Positions 8,104-16,655 of a stretch of DNA of 64,000 nt are shown one piece after another (the stretch's first letter is position 1; the number at the start of each line of letters is the position of its first letter). The position numbers and the translations under genes were made by a program. Below the pieces are notes generated by a model. The model saw nothing but the letters and a program-made list of their open reading frames with translations, did not search any database and had not been told where the DNA came from. The DNA is from Ferirhizobium litorale (GTDB lineage Bacteria > Pseudomonadota > Alphaproteobacteria > Rhizobiales > Rhizobiaceae), in assembly GCA_030028905.1 (NCBI GenBank), contig JALDYZ010000006.1:186001-250000 (forward strand), written 5' to 3'.

Positions 8104-9393
8104 TCAGCGGCTCTTGGTGGCGGAATCGGTGATGAGTTCTTCGCCTTGATTGAGGTCGCCGGAAACCAGCACGGTCGATTGCCCGTCGGACGCACCGACC
8201 TGCACCTTGACCTGCGCGGGTACGCCATTGCGCAGAACCCAGACGGAGCGGTCGGGACCGGCGGGCCCGGAGGAGGTCAGAGCGCCCATCCGTGGCGGAC
8301 GAAACAGCCCGAAAATGCCGGAGCGCGAGGAGGTTGCCGTGCGCGGCGGCGCATAGCGCAGGGCGGCATTGGGAACAAGCAACGTATCGCTGATCTTCTC
8401 GGTCAGTATGTCAGCGGTTGCCGTCATGCCGGGGCGCAACAGCAGTTCGCCGTTGTCGACCGATAGCACGGCCATATAGGTAACGACGTTGTTGACCGTT
8501 TCCGATGCAAAGCGAACGCTCTCGATCACTGCGGGGAAGGTCTTATCCGGGTAGGAGTCGACGGTGAACGTCGCCTGCTGCCCAACCGCGACGCGGCCGA
8601 CATCGGCTTCGTCGACATTGACCTGCAGTTCCATCTTCCTGAGGTCGCCAGCGATCGTGAACAATACCGGCGCCGATAGAGAGGCGGCGACGGTCGCTCC
8701 CGGATCGACCGCGCGGGTCAGGACGACGCCGTCGATCGGCGAAACGATCTTGGCCTTCGACAGGTTGACTTCGGCCAGTCTCAAGTCGGCTTCTGCCGCG
8801 AGTACTGCAGCCTCGTTGATCTCTTTCGCAGCGGCCGCCGCCTGGTGGCTGTAGGATGCCGAATCGAGGTCCTGCTGCGTCGAAACCCGGTTGGTCACCA
8901 GGTTGCGCAGGCGGTCGAGGGCAGTCATGGCGGCACCCAGTTCCGCCTCGGACTTGGTGACGGTCGCTTTTGCCGAATTGAGTTTGGCGCGCGCGCTCTT
9001 CACGTCCGCCTCAAGCTTGTTGGTATCCAGTTCGGCCAGCACGTCGCCAGCCTTCACCGAACTGTTGTAGTTGACGTTGACGGAGCGGACCGTTCCCGAC
9101 AGTTCACTCGATATGTCCACCTGTTCGGTCGGCTCCACCGATCCGGTCGCCGTCACCAGAACGGAGAGGTCGCCCCGGGTCACGGGCTGGGTCGTATAGG
9201 TGACGCTTGATCCCGTTCCGCCAAGATAGCTGTAGGCACCGATCCCCCCCGCCACGGCGAGGGCCACCAGCAACGGCGCCCAAATCCGCGACTTGCCCTT
9301 GCGCTTGCCGGACGATCCCGCAAGTACGCTAGCGAGGTCGGGCATCGCGGAGTTTTCCTGGTCGGGTATTTTTCCTGGCGTCGGGGCGTTCAT
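8104..9393 (-). CDS. MacA/HlyD-family periplasmic adaptor subunit
   Basis: 429 residues with one N-terminal membrane anchor (about 39-58), then barrel-sandwich/lipoyl halves (TATGSVEPTEQVDISSELSG and SPIDGVVLTRAVDPG) around a helical hairpin that would dock on a TolC-like outer-membrane channel. First gene of the exporter operon. A second in-frame methionine at residue 17 is an alternative start. Substrate is unknown: family members export macrolides, peptides, lipopeptides or siderophores. No outer-membrane factor gene is adjacent, so a TolC encoded elsewhere is assumed. Confidence 0.9.
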   Translation of the reverse strand: MNAPTPGKIPDQENSAMPDLASVLAGSSGKRKGKSRIWAPLLVALAVAGGIGAYSYLGGTGSSVTYTTQPVTRGDLSVLVTATGSVEPTEQVDISSELSGTVRSVNVNYNSSVKAGDVLAELDTNKLEADVKSARAKLNSAKATVTKSEAELGAAMTALDRLRNLVTNRVSTQQDLDSASYSHQAAAAAKEINEAAVLAAEADLRLAEVNLSKAKIVSPIDGVVLTRAVDPGATVAASLSAPVLFTIAGDLRKMELQVNVDEADVGRVAVGQQATFTVDSYPDKTFPAVIESVRFASETVNNVVTYMAVLSVDNGELLLRPGMTATADILTEKISDTLLVPNAALRYAPPRTATSSRSGIFGLFRPPRMGALTSSGPAGPDRSVWVLRNGVPAQVKVQVGASDGQSTVLVSGDLNQGEELITDSATKSR

Positions 9394-9550
9394 TTCGATC
9401 CAGCCTGCTGATCTATCAATAGCTTATCTGCATATGTGGTTAGACTATCGGCTTTGCCACACGCCGGAGGTCAACAAAAGTGAATTATCGGTAAGAATAG
9501 CGGCTGAACGGGGCAGGACCGGGACAGCGGCGGGCACGCAGGCATGCCCG

Positions 9551-10498
9551 TCAGGCGCCGCTTCCGTGTCTCCTTTTTCGCCACTCTCTGAGTTCGAATA
9601 AGAGGATTACGAAAAGAGCCATCACGAAAGGTATGAGAAGGTAGAAAAGTCGAAAGACGAGCAGGGCCGCGAGCACGTCCGCCGCCGGCATGTCCGACAG
9701 TCCGGTAAGGAAAACGAGCTCCAAGACGCCCAGCCCGCCGGGAGCATGGGAAATCAAGGCAGCGGAGAAGGAAACAAGGAAGATGCCGAGCACGACGACA
9801 AAGCCGGGGTTTCCTGCGGCCGGAAGGGCGAAATAGATGATAGTCGCAGCGCTGATGAGTTCAAGGGGACCGATGACCAATTGGCGGGCGACGATACCGG
9901 GCTTGGGATAGGGAATCTGCAGGAACCCGATTTTCAGTGGCTTGAAGCCCAGTCTGCTGCCGACGATGTAGAGACCAACGAGCGCGAGAAACAAATAGCC
10001 CAGTGATGCTGAAAACCCGCCCGGAAGAATGTCCACGAACCGCTCGGCGACATCAGGGCGAAACACGAGCACCAGCCCTGCCAGGAAAATGGTGCCGAGC
10101 ACGAAGGTGAAGGAGCAGAAGGTCACCAGGATGCCGACCTCGGTCGGGGTCAAACCCCTTGACGTGTAGGCTCGATAGCGCACGACGGCGCCCGAGAAAA
10201 CCGAAGCGCCAACGTTGTGAGACAGCGCGTAGGCGGTGAAGGAGCAGACGGTGATGAACAGCCAGTCGATCCGCTTTCCGAGATGCGCAAGGGCGATGCG
10301 ATCGTAGCCGGCAAGCGCTGCGTAGGCGAGGATGGTCGAGAGTCCGCAAAGGAGCCAGTTGCCGAATGAAATTGCCCCGAGGCTGTCCGCCAGATCCTCC
10401 ACCGACAGTCCGCGCAGTTCCATGAACAGGAGCCAGGCAGAAAGCGTGATCGTCAGCAGGCCGACCACCGGCCAAAAATATTTCGAAAGCGATTTCAA
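9551..10498 (-). CDS. Flippase-like integral membrane protein (LPG synthase TM / UPF0104 family)
   Basis: 315 residues with about eight predicted membrane segments. Family features are SHNVGASVFSGAVVRYRAY near residue 95-115 and SHAPGGLGVLELVFL near residue 250. The match is to the YbhN/lysylphosphatidylglycerol synthetase transmembrane domain, here without the C-terminal aminoacyl-transfer domain, so aminoacylation of lipids is not expected. A role as lipid translocator is only suggested by family. The start is TTG at 10498, with AGGG 7-10 bases upstream. It is followed after 157 bases by the MacA gene on the same strand. Confidence 0.82.
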   Translation of the reverse strand: MKSLSKYFWPVVGLLTITLSAWLLFMELRGLSVEDLADSLGAISFGNWLLCGLSTILAYAALAGYDRIALAHLGKRIDWLFITVCSFTAYALSHNVGASVFSGAVVRYRAYTSRGLTPTEVGILVTFCSFTFVLGTIFLAGLVLVFRPDVAERFVDILPGGFSASLGYLFLALVGLYIVGSRLGFKPLKIGFLQIPYPKPGIVARQLVIGPLELISAATIIYFALPAAGNPGFVVVLGIFLVSFSAALISHAPGGLGVLELVFLTGLSDMPAADVLAALLVFRLFYLLIPFVMALFVILLFELREWRKRRHGSGA

Positions 10499-10795
10499 AA
10501 GTTGCCCTTGCTTGCCGAACGTCCCCGAACGCTGGCGGAGTATTAGTCTTTTTCATTTTTGCAGGGAGCAGGTCCCCTTGATTCGAAGGGGCAGAATAGG
10601 CGCCACCCGAGCGGCGTAGCAAGCGCTATCGCCGCGCCTGGGCAACTTGAAGGCTACGTGGTGCAATCAAAGGCGTCATCCGCGCGTTGGCGAAAAACGA
10701 ACTTCCGCGCGGCAAATCTTGCGTCGCGGTAACAAAAAACCAAGGGGAGCCACCCGGTCCGACAGGTCTTTCAAGCGAGAATTCAAGCCTGTGGG

Positions 10796-10993
10796 CTATT
10801 CCATCGACTTTGCCTGTTCGTCGGTCGCGATCGTGCCTTGCTGTTCGCTGGACACCGGTTCCGACTTGGTGATGCTGGCTGTTGTCGTTTCCCTGTCGAC
10901 CGGTGCCGATGCATTCTTGTGATAGAGGCAATCCGCCATGGCACCCGAAGCGGAGAACCCGAGTGCGGCCGCGACGATCATCACTGTCTTCAT
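10796..10993 (-). CDS. Small secreted hypothetical protein
   Basis: 65 residues. MKTVMIVAAALGFSASGAMA is a clear signal peptide with an AMA cleavage site, leaving a mature protein of about 45 residues starting DCLYHKNASAPVDRE, polar and rich in Ser, Thr and Glu. An in-frame longer version from 11050 exists, but AAGGAGAAGG directly before the ATG at 10993 decides the start. There is one cysteine, just after the cleavage site; this is not a lipobox because alanine precedes it without an LxG pattern and the Asp intervenes. I recognise short rhizobial secreted proteins of this form but no function. Confidence 0.7.
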   Translation of the reverse strand: MKTVMIVAAALGFSASGAMADCLYHKNASAPVDRETTTASITKSEPVSSEQQGTIATDEQAKSME

Positions 10994-11097
10994 GACCTTC
11001 TCCTTCGCCTTTGCGAAAAGAACTCTAGTCCGGAGGACTGCCTCCACCAAATCACGATTTTGGGAGCTTCGAGCGCAGTCGGATCGCTTAATCGACT

Positions 11098-12639
11098 TTA
11101 CGACGCCCTTGGCATGGTGAGGGTGAATGTGGTGCCATTGTCCCTGGTAAAGGCATACTCACCACCGAGTTGCGCAGCGAAGCCCTCGATCAGCCGGCTC
11201 CCCATGCCCTTGTTGTCCGACGCGATGCCCGGACCGTTGTCAGCGATCGTTACCTTGATCTGATCGTCAGGCAACGGTTCGGCGACAACCTTGAGGACTC
11301 CCGGTTTCGGACCGTCGAACGCGTATTTAAAGGCGTTCGACACGACCTCGTTGACGATCATGCCGAGCGGCAGGGCCTTGTCGCGGTCGACGATCAGCGG
11401 CGCAAGATCGAGATCCAGTTTGATCTCTTTGTCATAGGCTGCGGCGATCTCGCGTACGATGCGCTCGATATATGGGGCAATCTCGACCTCTTCGAACTGA
11501 TCCGTGCTGTAGATCTGCTCGTGCACGGCAACCATGGCGCTGATACGGTTCAACAGGTCGGCCTTGGTGGCACTTGACGAGGGCTCGAGGCGTACCAGTG
11601 AGGATACGGTTTGCAGGTTGTTCTTGACCCGATGGTGGATTTCGCGAAGCAGATAGTTATTGCGAACAAGCGCTGCCTCCAGTTCTTGCCGCCGATTGGC
11701 ATCACGGCGTAGCAGACGTCCGATCCAGTACAGCGCGGCGAGCAGCATCGCCACAAGGGGCAGACCGGCGAAGAGCGCCGCTTCCAGGTTCTGGCGGAAA
11801 CGTGCGAAGGCGACAGTCTGTTCGATGCCGACGGCCGCCACCAGTGGCCAATTGTCCACCTTCCAGTAGCCGACGATGCGGTTGAGGCCATCGATCGCGG
11901 AGTTCCAGCTTTCGTAGTGGCCCTGTGGGCTGTTCGCCAATTGCTGGAACAGTTCGGAACCCTTGAGATCGATTTCCTGCGACACCTGGGGACGGCGCGC
12001 CACCAGCTTCCCATCAGTATGGACCAGGGTTATCGTCGAGTTGGGGCCGAGGTCGAGGCTCTGCCAAAACTCGTCGAGACTGCGTGTCGGAATGGCGATG
12101 CTGGCGGCGCCGTGGAAGCGGCCGTCGCGCCGTATGGAGCGCGCCACGATGAACACGGTCTCGCCGCTCAGCCGTTCCTCCAGCAGCTGCGAAATGACAA
12201 AGTTCTCGCCACCCTTCAGCTGGGCAAAATAGGATCGGTCGGCAACGTTGATGCCGATCGCCTCGTGCACGCTCGAAAGGCGGAGCTGGCCCCTCTCGTC
12301 ATAGACTGAATACTGGAAGCCACGGGGCAAGTTCCCCACCGCCTGCGTGATATCGGCAATGGTGTCGATGGAGGACCGGATCGGGGCTTCGCCGAGAGCT
12401 GCGTCGATCCGCCGCAGCGCCTGATTGCTTGCCTCGATCATCCACTGCACGTGGGCGGCCACGACATGCGCAGAAGCCTCTGCGCGCATTTGTGCTGATT
12501 CTTTTTCCGTGTCGTAGCTTTGCCATAGCAACAGCGACGTGAGCCCAAGAAGCGCAGCCAACAGTATGCCCGCCAAGGCTATCGCAGCCATAGGCGTATT
12601 TGCGCCGGTCGTCTCGGTCCGACCGATGTCATTCTTCAT
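11098..12639 (-). CDS. Membrane sensor histidine kinase, HisKA_2/HWE type, with Cache sensor
   Basis: 513 residues. Membrane helices at about 17-40 and 288-306 enclose a periplasmic dCache-like sensor domain (41-280). The kinase core begins at 330 with IHHRVKNNLQTVSSL, with H336 the likely phosphoacceptor; the ATPase N-box NEVVSNAFKYAF is at 430 and the G1 box DNGPGI at 467. GGGAGA lies 6 bases before the start. Cache sensors detect small ligands such as carboxylic or amino acids. No response regulator is adjacent, so the partner is unknown; related alphaproteobacterial kinases can signal to PhyR-like general stress regulators. Confidence 0.9.
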   Translation of the reverse strand: MKNDIGRTETTGANTPMAAIALAGILLAALLGLTSLLLWQSYDTEKESAQMRAEASAHVVAAHVQWMIEASNQALRRIDAALGEAPIRSSIDTIADITQAVGNLPRGFQYSVYDERGQLRLSSVHEAIGINVADRSYFAQLKGGENFVISQLLEERLSGETVFIVARSIRRDGRFHGAASIAIPTRSLDEFWQSLDLGPNSTITLVHTDGKLVARRPQVSQEIDLKGSELFQQLANSPQGHYESWNSAIDGLNRIVGYWKVDNWPLVAAVGIEQTVAFARFRQNLEAALFAGLPLVAMLLAALYWIGRLLRRDANRRQELEAALVRNNYLLREIHHRVKNNLQTVSSLVRLEPSSSATKADLLNRISAMVAVHEQIYSTDQFEEVEIAPYIERIVREIAAAYDKEIKLDLDLAPLIVDRDKALPLGMIVNEVVSNAFKYAFDGPKPGVLKVVAEPLPDDQIKVTIADNGPGIASDNKGMGSRLIEGFAAQLGGEYAFTRDNGTTFTLTMPRAS

Positions 12640-13046
12640 TCAAATCTCCCGCCGGACCGGCGCAGTGCGAAGCTCCCGAACGCTATTCTTCAATGGTTCC
12701 ATGAATTGCGCCAGATCAATTTTCGTTTCCGAGTATTTTGGTAAGTGTTCATACCGCTTCGGTAAGGGGTTCGCTGGATATGGAGCGGAGTTGCCATCAT
12801 GCAGGTGCGGTTGTACTATTAGCGTTCGCTTGTCTACGAGGGGCTGTACGACCGGCGAGGCGCAGGGGTCCTCTTGCGTCACGTTCAATCGACTGCATGT
12901 TGGGCTGGCTGGCTGCTTCTGCTTGAACCAGAAGGCTTTCTGACGCGAGGGGTTGCACAGAAGCCGAAAGTTCATCCGGAACCAGCAATGGCGATCCACC
13001 GATTTTTGTCTGTTTTTGGATCGAGCGGACTTAACGGGAGAAAAAA
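12640..13046. other. 407-base stretch without a supportable gene
   Basis: It lies between the divergent histidine kinase gene and the glycine-zipper lipoprotein gene. Short open frames occur on both strands, but none has a plausible ribosome site together with recognisable protein features. It probably holds the promoters of both neighbours; I could not pick out convincing -35/-10 pairs. Confidence 0.5.
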
Positions 13047-13295
13047 ATGAGCAGATACACCACAACCATCATCCTCGCCGGAACCTTGGCCTTGTCTGCC
13101 TGCCAGTCCGGCACCACGTCACAGGCCGTCGCGGATCGCAATGCCGAATTCGGCTGTGTAGCGGGAACGGTCGGCGGAGCCATCGTTGGCGGACTCGTCG
13201 GCAGCACCATAGGCGCGGGCACTGGTCAACTAGCAGCCATCGGCGGCGGTATCGGCCTCGGCGGATTCCTCGGCAACCGGCTGACGTGCAGATGA
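13047..13295 (+). CDS. Glycine-zipper outer-membrane-type lipoprotein
   Basis: 82 residues. The signal peptide ends in the lipobox LSAC, with acylated Cys at residue 20. The mature part has a glycine-zipper helix pair (GTVGGAIVGGLVGSTIGAGT, then GGGIGLGGFLGNRL), the pattern of the 17-kDa-antigen/Rick_17kDa family that inserts in or lies along the outer membrane. GGGAG is 6 bases before the ATG. These small lipoproteins are common in rhizobia and are linked to envelope integrity, but no specific role is known. It is followed 20 bases later by an EF-hand protein gene. Confidence 0.82.
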   Translation: MSRYTTTIILAGTLALSACQSGTTSQAVADRNAEFGCVAGTVGGAIVGGLVGSTIGAGTGQLAAIGGGIGLGGFLGNRLTCR

Positions 13296-13315
13296 TCTCG
13301 GAGGGATTTTTTACG

Positions 13316-13666
13316 ATGAAACGTGCAAGCCTGATTGCGATCTTTTCTCTTGCCTACTGCTGCGCCGCTTTGGCGCAGCAGCAACCTGCGATGTACCAGG
13401 GTCACATGGACAAGCTCGACAGCAATTCCAACGGGTCTGTCAGCCGCAGTGAGTATCAGACGTTCATGTCGACGGCGTTTACGCAACTCGACAAGAGCAA
13501 GGATGGCTACCTGCAGCCCGACGAGGTGACGCAGATCCTCACCACGCAGCAGTTTCAGGCGACCGACTCAAACAATGACAGTCGCGTCAGCCAGAATGAA
13601 TTCATGGCGCGGGTTATGGCGGACTTCGCCTCGGCGGATCGCAGTCAGGACGGGTCCCTGCAATAG
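13316..13666 (+). CDS. Secreted EF-hand calcium-binding protein
   Basis: 116 residues with signal peptide MKRASLIAIFSLAYCCAALA (cleavage after ALA). The mature part holds four EF-hand loops: DSNSNGSVSRSE, DKSKDGYLQPDE, DSNNDSRVSQNE and a truncated DRSQDGSLQ at the very C-terminus, all with acidic residues at positions 1, 3, 5 and 12. The ATG at 13316 is chosen because the signal peptide starts there; the longer open frame upstream overlaps the lipoprotein gene. It probably binds calcium in the periplasm or outside the cell. Close spacing to the lipoprotein gene suggests one transcript. Confidence 0.82.
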   Translation: MKRASLIAIFSLAYCCAALAQQQPAMYQGHMDKLDSNSNGSVSRSEYQTFMSTAFTQLDKSKDGYLQPDEVTQILTTQQFQATDSNNDSRVSQNEFMARVMADFASADRSQDGSLQ

Positions 13667-14132
13667 ACGGCATATCTCGCCTGCGGCAGCGTACCGGAAC
13701 ATGCGCTTCGCAAGGGCATCGAAGTCGGCCCGGCGCGTCGCTAAGACGATCGCCGGGCCTCCACCCTCAAGGCCTTCTTCCCACCAACGACCTCAAGGAA
13801 TGCGGGTCTGGCTGCAGCAGCACGAAACCTTTTGAAGTCCTGTCTCCGGCCGGGTCCGCCGATCGGACCGGACAACATGGTTGCTGCGGTTGCGCCATCC
13901 GCGGTAGAGCGCTTGACGCAAGAGGCCGGAGCACGTGTCGCCCTGTGCAGTATGCGAAGATTGTGCCCTGGCGCCCGAGAGGGACGGGCACCAGACGCCA
14001 GGGCCAATTTCACCGCCTTCCTGGGAATGCGGAGATAGTCTGGAAACGCGCCTGCGGCGTACCGGTTCCGTCCGCGATGGAAATAAGTATCCTGTTTGAT
14101 GGGCTCGATCGCCCGTTGATTCTCAGATCAGG
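13667..14132. other. 466-base stretch without a supportable gene
   Basis: Between the EF-hand protein and lysozyme genes. Several frames stay open for 60-90 codons, as expected at this GC content, but no family features, signal peptide or good ribosome site were found. It may contain decayed coding sequence and the lysozyme promoter. Confidence 0.45.
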
Positions 14133-14693
14133 ATGTCGTGGATGAAAATGAGCACAGAAGGGCTGATTGCCTTGATTGGGCATGAAGCGATCGTGCTGTC
14201 GCGCTACCGCGACACAAGAGGCGTGTGGACGATCGGCGTCGGACATACGAAGGAGGCCGGGGGCTTGGACCCCGAGAGCTTTGCCGACAGGCTTAGCCTG
14301 CCGGAAGCAGTGGAACTGTTGCGCACCGACATTGCCCGGTATGAATCAGAGGTGCGGGATGCCGTCTCTGTCCCGCTGCAGCAACATGAGTTCGATGCGC
14401 TCGTTTCTTTCCACTACAACACCGGCGCAATCGCCAGGGCGACCCTGACCGAAACCTTGAACGCGGGAAACCGGGTGCTGGCCGGAGAACAGTTCCTGAA
14501 CTGGCTGAAGCCGCCGGCAATCAGGCGAAGAAGGGAGGCGGAGCACGCACTCTTTCTCACTGGCGCCTATCCAGCACCCCTTGCCACGCTCTACCCGGCA
14601 GATGGCGAGGGCAGGGTGCTTTGGGCAGAGGGGATACAGGTCGATACGCGCGCGATCCTTTCGATGGCCGCGAACGGTGGCGCAGCAGCATAA
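14133..14693 (+). CDS. Phage-type lysozyme (glycoside hydrolase family 24)
   Basis: 186 residues. The catalytic triad of T4-type lysozymes, Glu-8aa-Asp-5aa-Thr, is present exactly as E18, D27 and T33 (HEAIVLSRYRDTRGVWTIG). The later helix region LQQHEFDALVSFHYNTG is also typical of GH24 endolysins. It hydrolyses the MurNAc-GlcNAc bond of peptidoglycan. No signal peptide or SAR membrane segment is present, so release to the periplasm would need a holin or other route, and none is encoded nearby. Start could also be M4 or M6. It could be a prophage remnant or a domesticated host enzyme. Confidence 0.88.
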   Translation: MSWMKMSTEGLIALIGHEAIVLSRYRDTRGVWTIGVGHTKEAGGLDPESFADRLSLPEAVELLRTDIARYESEVRDAVSVPLQQHEFDALVSFHYNTGAIARATLTETLNAGNRVLAGEQFLNWLKPPAIRRRREAEHALFLTGAYPAPLATLYPADGEGRVLWAEGIQVDTRAILSMAANGGAAA

Positions 14694-14709
14694 AGCGTAT
14701 CGATAAGGG

Positions 14710-15288
14710 CTATGTCGACGGTATGCGTGGGTCCTGGACGAGGTAAAACTCACCGACCGGCGTGACGTCTGTGACGAAAAAACCGAAGCTCGCGCTAGTT
14801 CGCGGATCGACATAGCCATCGGTGAAGCGCAGGCGATCAAAACTTTCGAACTGGGTCTCGAAACGGGCAAACCGGCTCGACCGTATGAAATCCGGGTTGG
14901 GGTTTGTCTGGTCAAAGGACAGGCCGTCGTAGAAATCGCTCGGCTTGCCGCGTATTTCCTGCAGTTCGAATTCGAACTCGATCCATGCCGCCCCGCTCTC
15001 GTTGTGAGCCACGATTCGCAGGTGAATTGTGCCTTCGGCCGGCGCGCCTTGCCGGGCCGGTCCTGCCGCGCGGATCACCAGGGTGACGGGACTGGCGGAA
15101 TAGAACTCCTCGGTGATTTCGATCGGGTCGGTTTTCGTCCCGATCCCGGAGACCGACAAAATATGAAAGCCGCCGCGTTCATCGGAGAAGGAATAGGCTC
15201 CGGCATACCACCGCCCATCATCGGCCGGCCCGGCGCTGACGAGCGCCGGTGAGAGCAAGGCGACGAGAATGCAAAAGCGACGCCGCAT
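14710..15288 (-). CDS. Secreted hypothetical protein
   Basis: 192 residues with signal peptide MRRRFCILVALLSPALVSAG (cleavage near SAG/PAD). The mature part is beta-rich (VTLVIRAAG, GTIHLRIVAHNE, WIEFEFELQEI) and acidic, with no cysteines, which suggests a compact periplasmic beta-sandwich. It is convergent with the lysozyme gene, 16 bases apart. I do not recognise the family and assign no function. Confidence 0.65.
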   Translation of the reverse strand: MRRRFCILVALLSPALVSAGPADDGRWYAGAYSFSDERGGFHILSVSGIGTKTDPIEITEEFYSASPVTLVIRAAGPARQGAPAEGTIHLRIVAHNESGAAWIEFEFELQEIRGKPSDFYDGLSFDQTNPNPDFIRSSRFARFETQFESFDRLRFTDGYVDPRTSASFGFFVTDVTPVGEFYLVQDPRIPST

Positions 15289-15448
15289 CGGATGCGTCCT
15301 CTCTGGTGCGCCGCAGACGACGCAGAAAAGAGGATACCATCAAACGCGGCAACAAATAGTCGAAGCAGGCGCCAAGCATCGGCAGCGCAAGGACGGTGTG
15401 CCGAACAGTCGCTGCGGCCATCCTTTTTCTTCGCCGGTGCGATCGCAG

Positions 15449-15946
15449 CTATTGGCCGGACATGATGACGCTGATGGAGTTGCCCGCCGAAATCGTCGCA
15501 GTTTCCATGAGCGAGCCTCCCTGGGTCCAATCTCCTGCCTTCCAGAATACTTGCGTGACGATGTAGTAGCTTCCATCGGCAAGGCCCTGGAACGCAAATC
15601 GTCCTTCGCCATCGGCCTTGGTCTTGCGCATCATCGCTGCGTACTGGGGATCGGTGTTTTTGGGGGAGGCGACGAAGCCGTTGAATTTCGCGCCACGATA
15701 AAGGCCGGCGATGCGTTCATCCGCATAAGTTGTCTTCGGGATGAGATAGACCTCGGACCCTGCCGCATAGACCACCATGCCATCGTTGCGCCGCAGGAAG
15801 GCTTGACCGGTGATCGAACCGGCACCCTGCGCATGGATGAATGCCGCTTCCGACGGATCGAATTTCGATTTCGGCTCAGGTGCAGTAACGCAACCCGAAA
15901 GCGTTGCAGCCAATACCGCCAAAAAAATTGCCTTGAAAATTATCAA
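15449..15946 (-). CDS. Lipoprotein with carboxypeptidase-regulatory-like domain
   Basis: 165 residues. The lipobox LSGC places the acylated Cys at residue 19. The mature part from about 43 contains an SITGQAFLRRNDG segment and, near the end, KADGEGRFAFQGLADGSYYI, the pattern of CarboxypepD_reg-like beta-sandwich domains seen in surface and periplasmic proteins. It ends TATISAGNSISVIMSGQ. No operon partner; 160 bases separate it from the next gene on this strand. Function unknown, probably an envelope-anchored accessory protein. Confidence 0.75.
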   Translation of the reverse strand: MIIFKAIFLAVLAATLSGCVTAPEPKSKFDPSEAAFIHAQGAGSITGQAFLRRNDGMVVYAAGSEVYLIPKTTYADERIAGLYRGAKFNGFVASPKNTDPQYAAMMRKTKADGEGRFAFQGLADGSYYIVTQVFWKAGDWTQGGSLMETATISAGNSISVIMSGQ

Positions 15947-16165
15947 AATATCTACCCGCTAAAAGCGCAGGATCGCCGAGATACACGCCATAGTCAAGTG
16001 CTTCAGATAAAGGTGCGCGCGACTGCGGGCCGCCTCCGCTTGGCATGGCGCGAAGCGTACGGCCTGTTGGCATCTCTTCCATCGTCGAAACGAGCGGCGA
16101 GTTCGCTCCGGCAGGCGTTTCTGAGGCGGAGGCGATCGATGCTCGCAACATGGCGGCATCAGTCC

Positions 16166-16471
16166 TTAAATACCTGAACCGTCGAGCTGCTGGGCGTCGT
16201 CCCCCTCCCAGGGTGACGGCATGGAGCTGCTATTGAGTTTGGCGGAGGGCATCGGCATCCAGCACTTCAATTCCGGCTCGGCATATTCGACGAGACGACC
16301 GGGCGATGAATCGGAAGCCCGCCAGCCTTCTGCACCGAACTGATCGCCATTCGACCAATACGCGAGGTCCACTTCTGCCGGCCCCTGTTCGGACGGGCGG
16401 ATCGTGACGAGGATCCGAGTGCCGTCTTTCGGCGCGGTTGCCATATGGCGCCAGCGGTCTGGCTCATCCAT
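16166..16471 (-). CDS. DUF551-like hypothetical protein
   Basis: 101 residues from the ATG at 16471 (MDEPDRWRHM); an upstream in-frame start at 16531 adds 20 residues that look non-native. The motif WRHMATAPKDGTRILVTIRP near the N-terminus and CWMPMPSAKL near the C-terminus match the short DUF551-like family of soluble proteins found in phages and many alphaproteobacteria. Function is unknown. It lies next to a decayed cupin gene and close to tRNA-Lys. Confidence 0.65.
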   Translation of the reverse strand: MDEPDRWRHMATAPKDGTRILVTIRPSEQGPAEVDLAYWSNGDQFGAEGWRASDSSPGRLVEYAEPELKCWMPMPSAKLNSSSMPSPWEGDDAQQLDGSGI

Positions 16472-16530
16472 CGCTTTTCCTCTTGCTCTGCTGCAGTCTG
16501 GAAGTGTCGCCTCGCCATCGAAAACGGTCA

Positions 16531-16655
16531 AGCGTCATCGAAGAGGACGGCGGAGAGCCCGTGACCGTCAGAGCGGCGGACACCTTCGTCACGCGACCGG
16601 GATTTTCGGGGGTTGGCGAGTCATCGAAACGACACAGCAGAAACGAGCGACTACT
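16531..16655 (+). pseudogene. Frameshifted, truncated cupin-domain remnant
   Basis: In frame from 16531 the translation EEDGGEPVTVRAADTFV continues to RPGFSG at about 16611 and matches the second half of small cupin_3 (DUF861-like) proteins, which read as DG-x-VTVRAGDTFV-x-PPGF-x-GTW. The expected continuation, WRVIETTQQKRA, is found in another frame starting at 16614. A one-base deletion around 16612-16613 explains this. The N-terminal half is missing. The rest of the 16472-16972 gap shows nothing else I can support. Confidence 0.6.

Noticed and set aside
12738-12943. Fragments in two frames that could be joined into a small lipoprotein
   Set aside because: No proper lipobox and no ribosome site; joining needs an invented frameshift.
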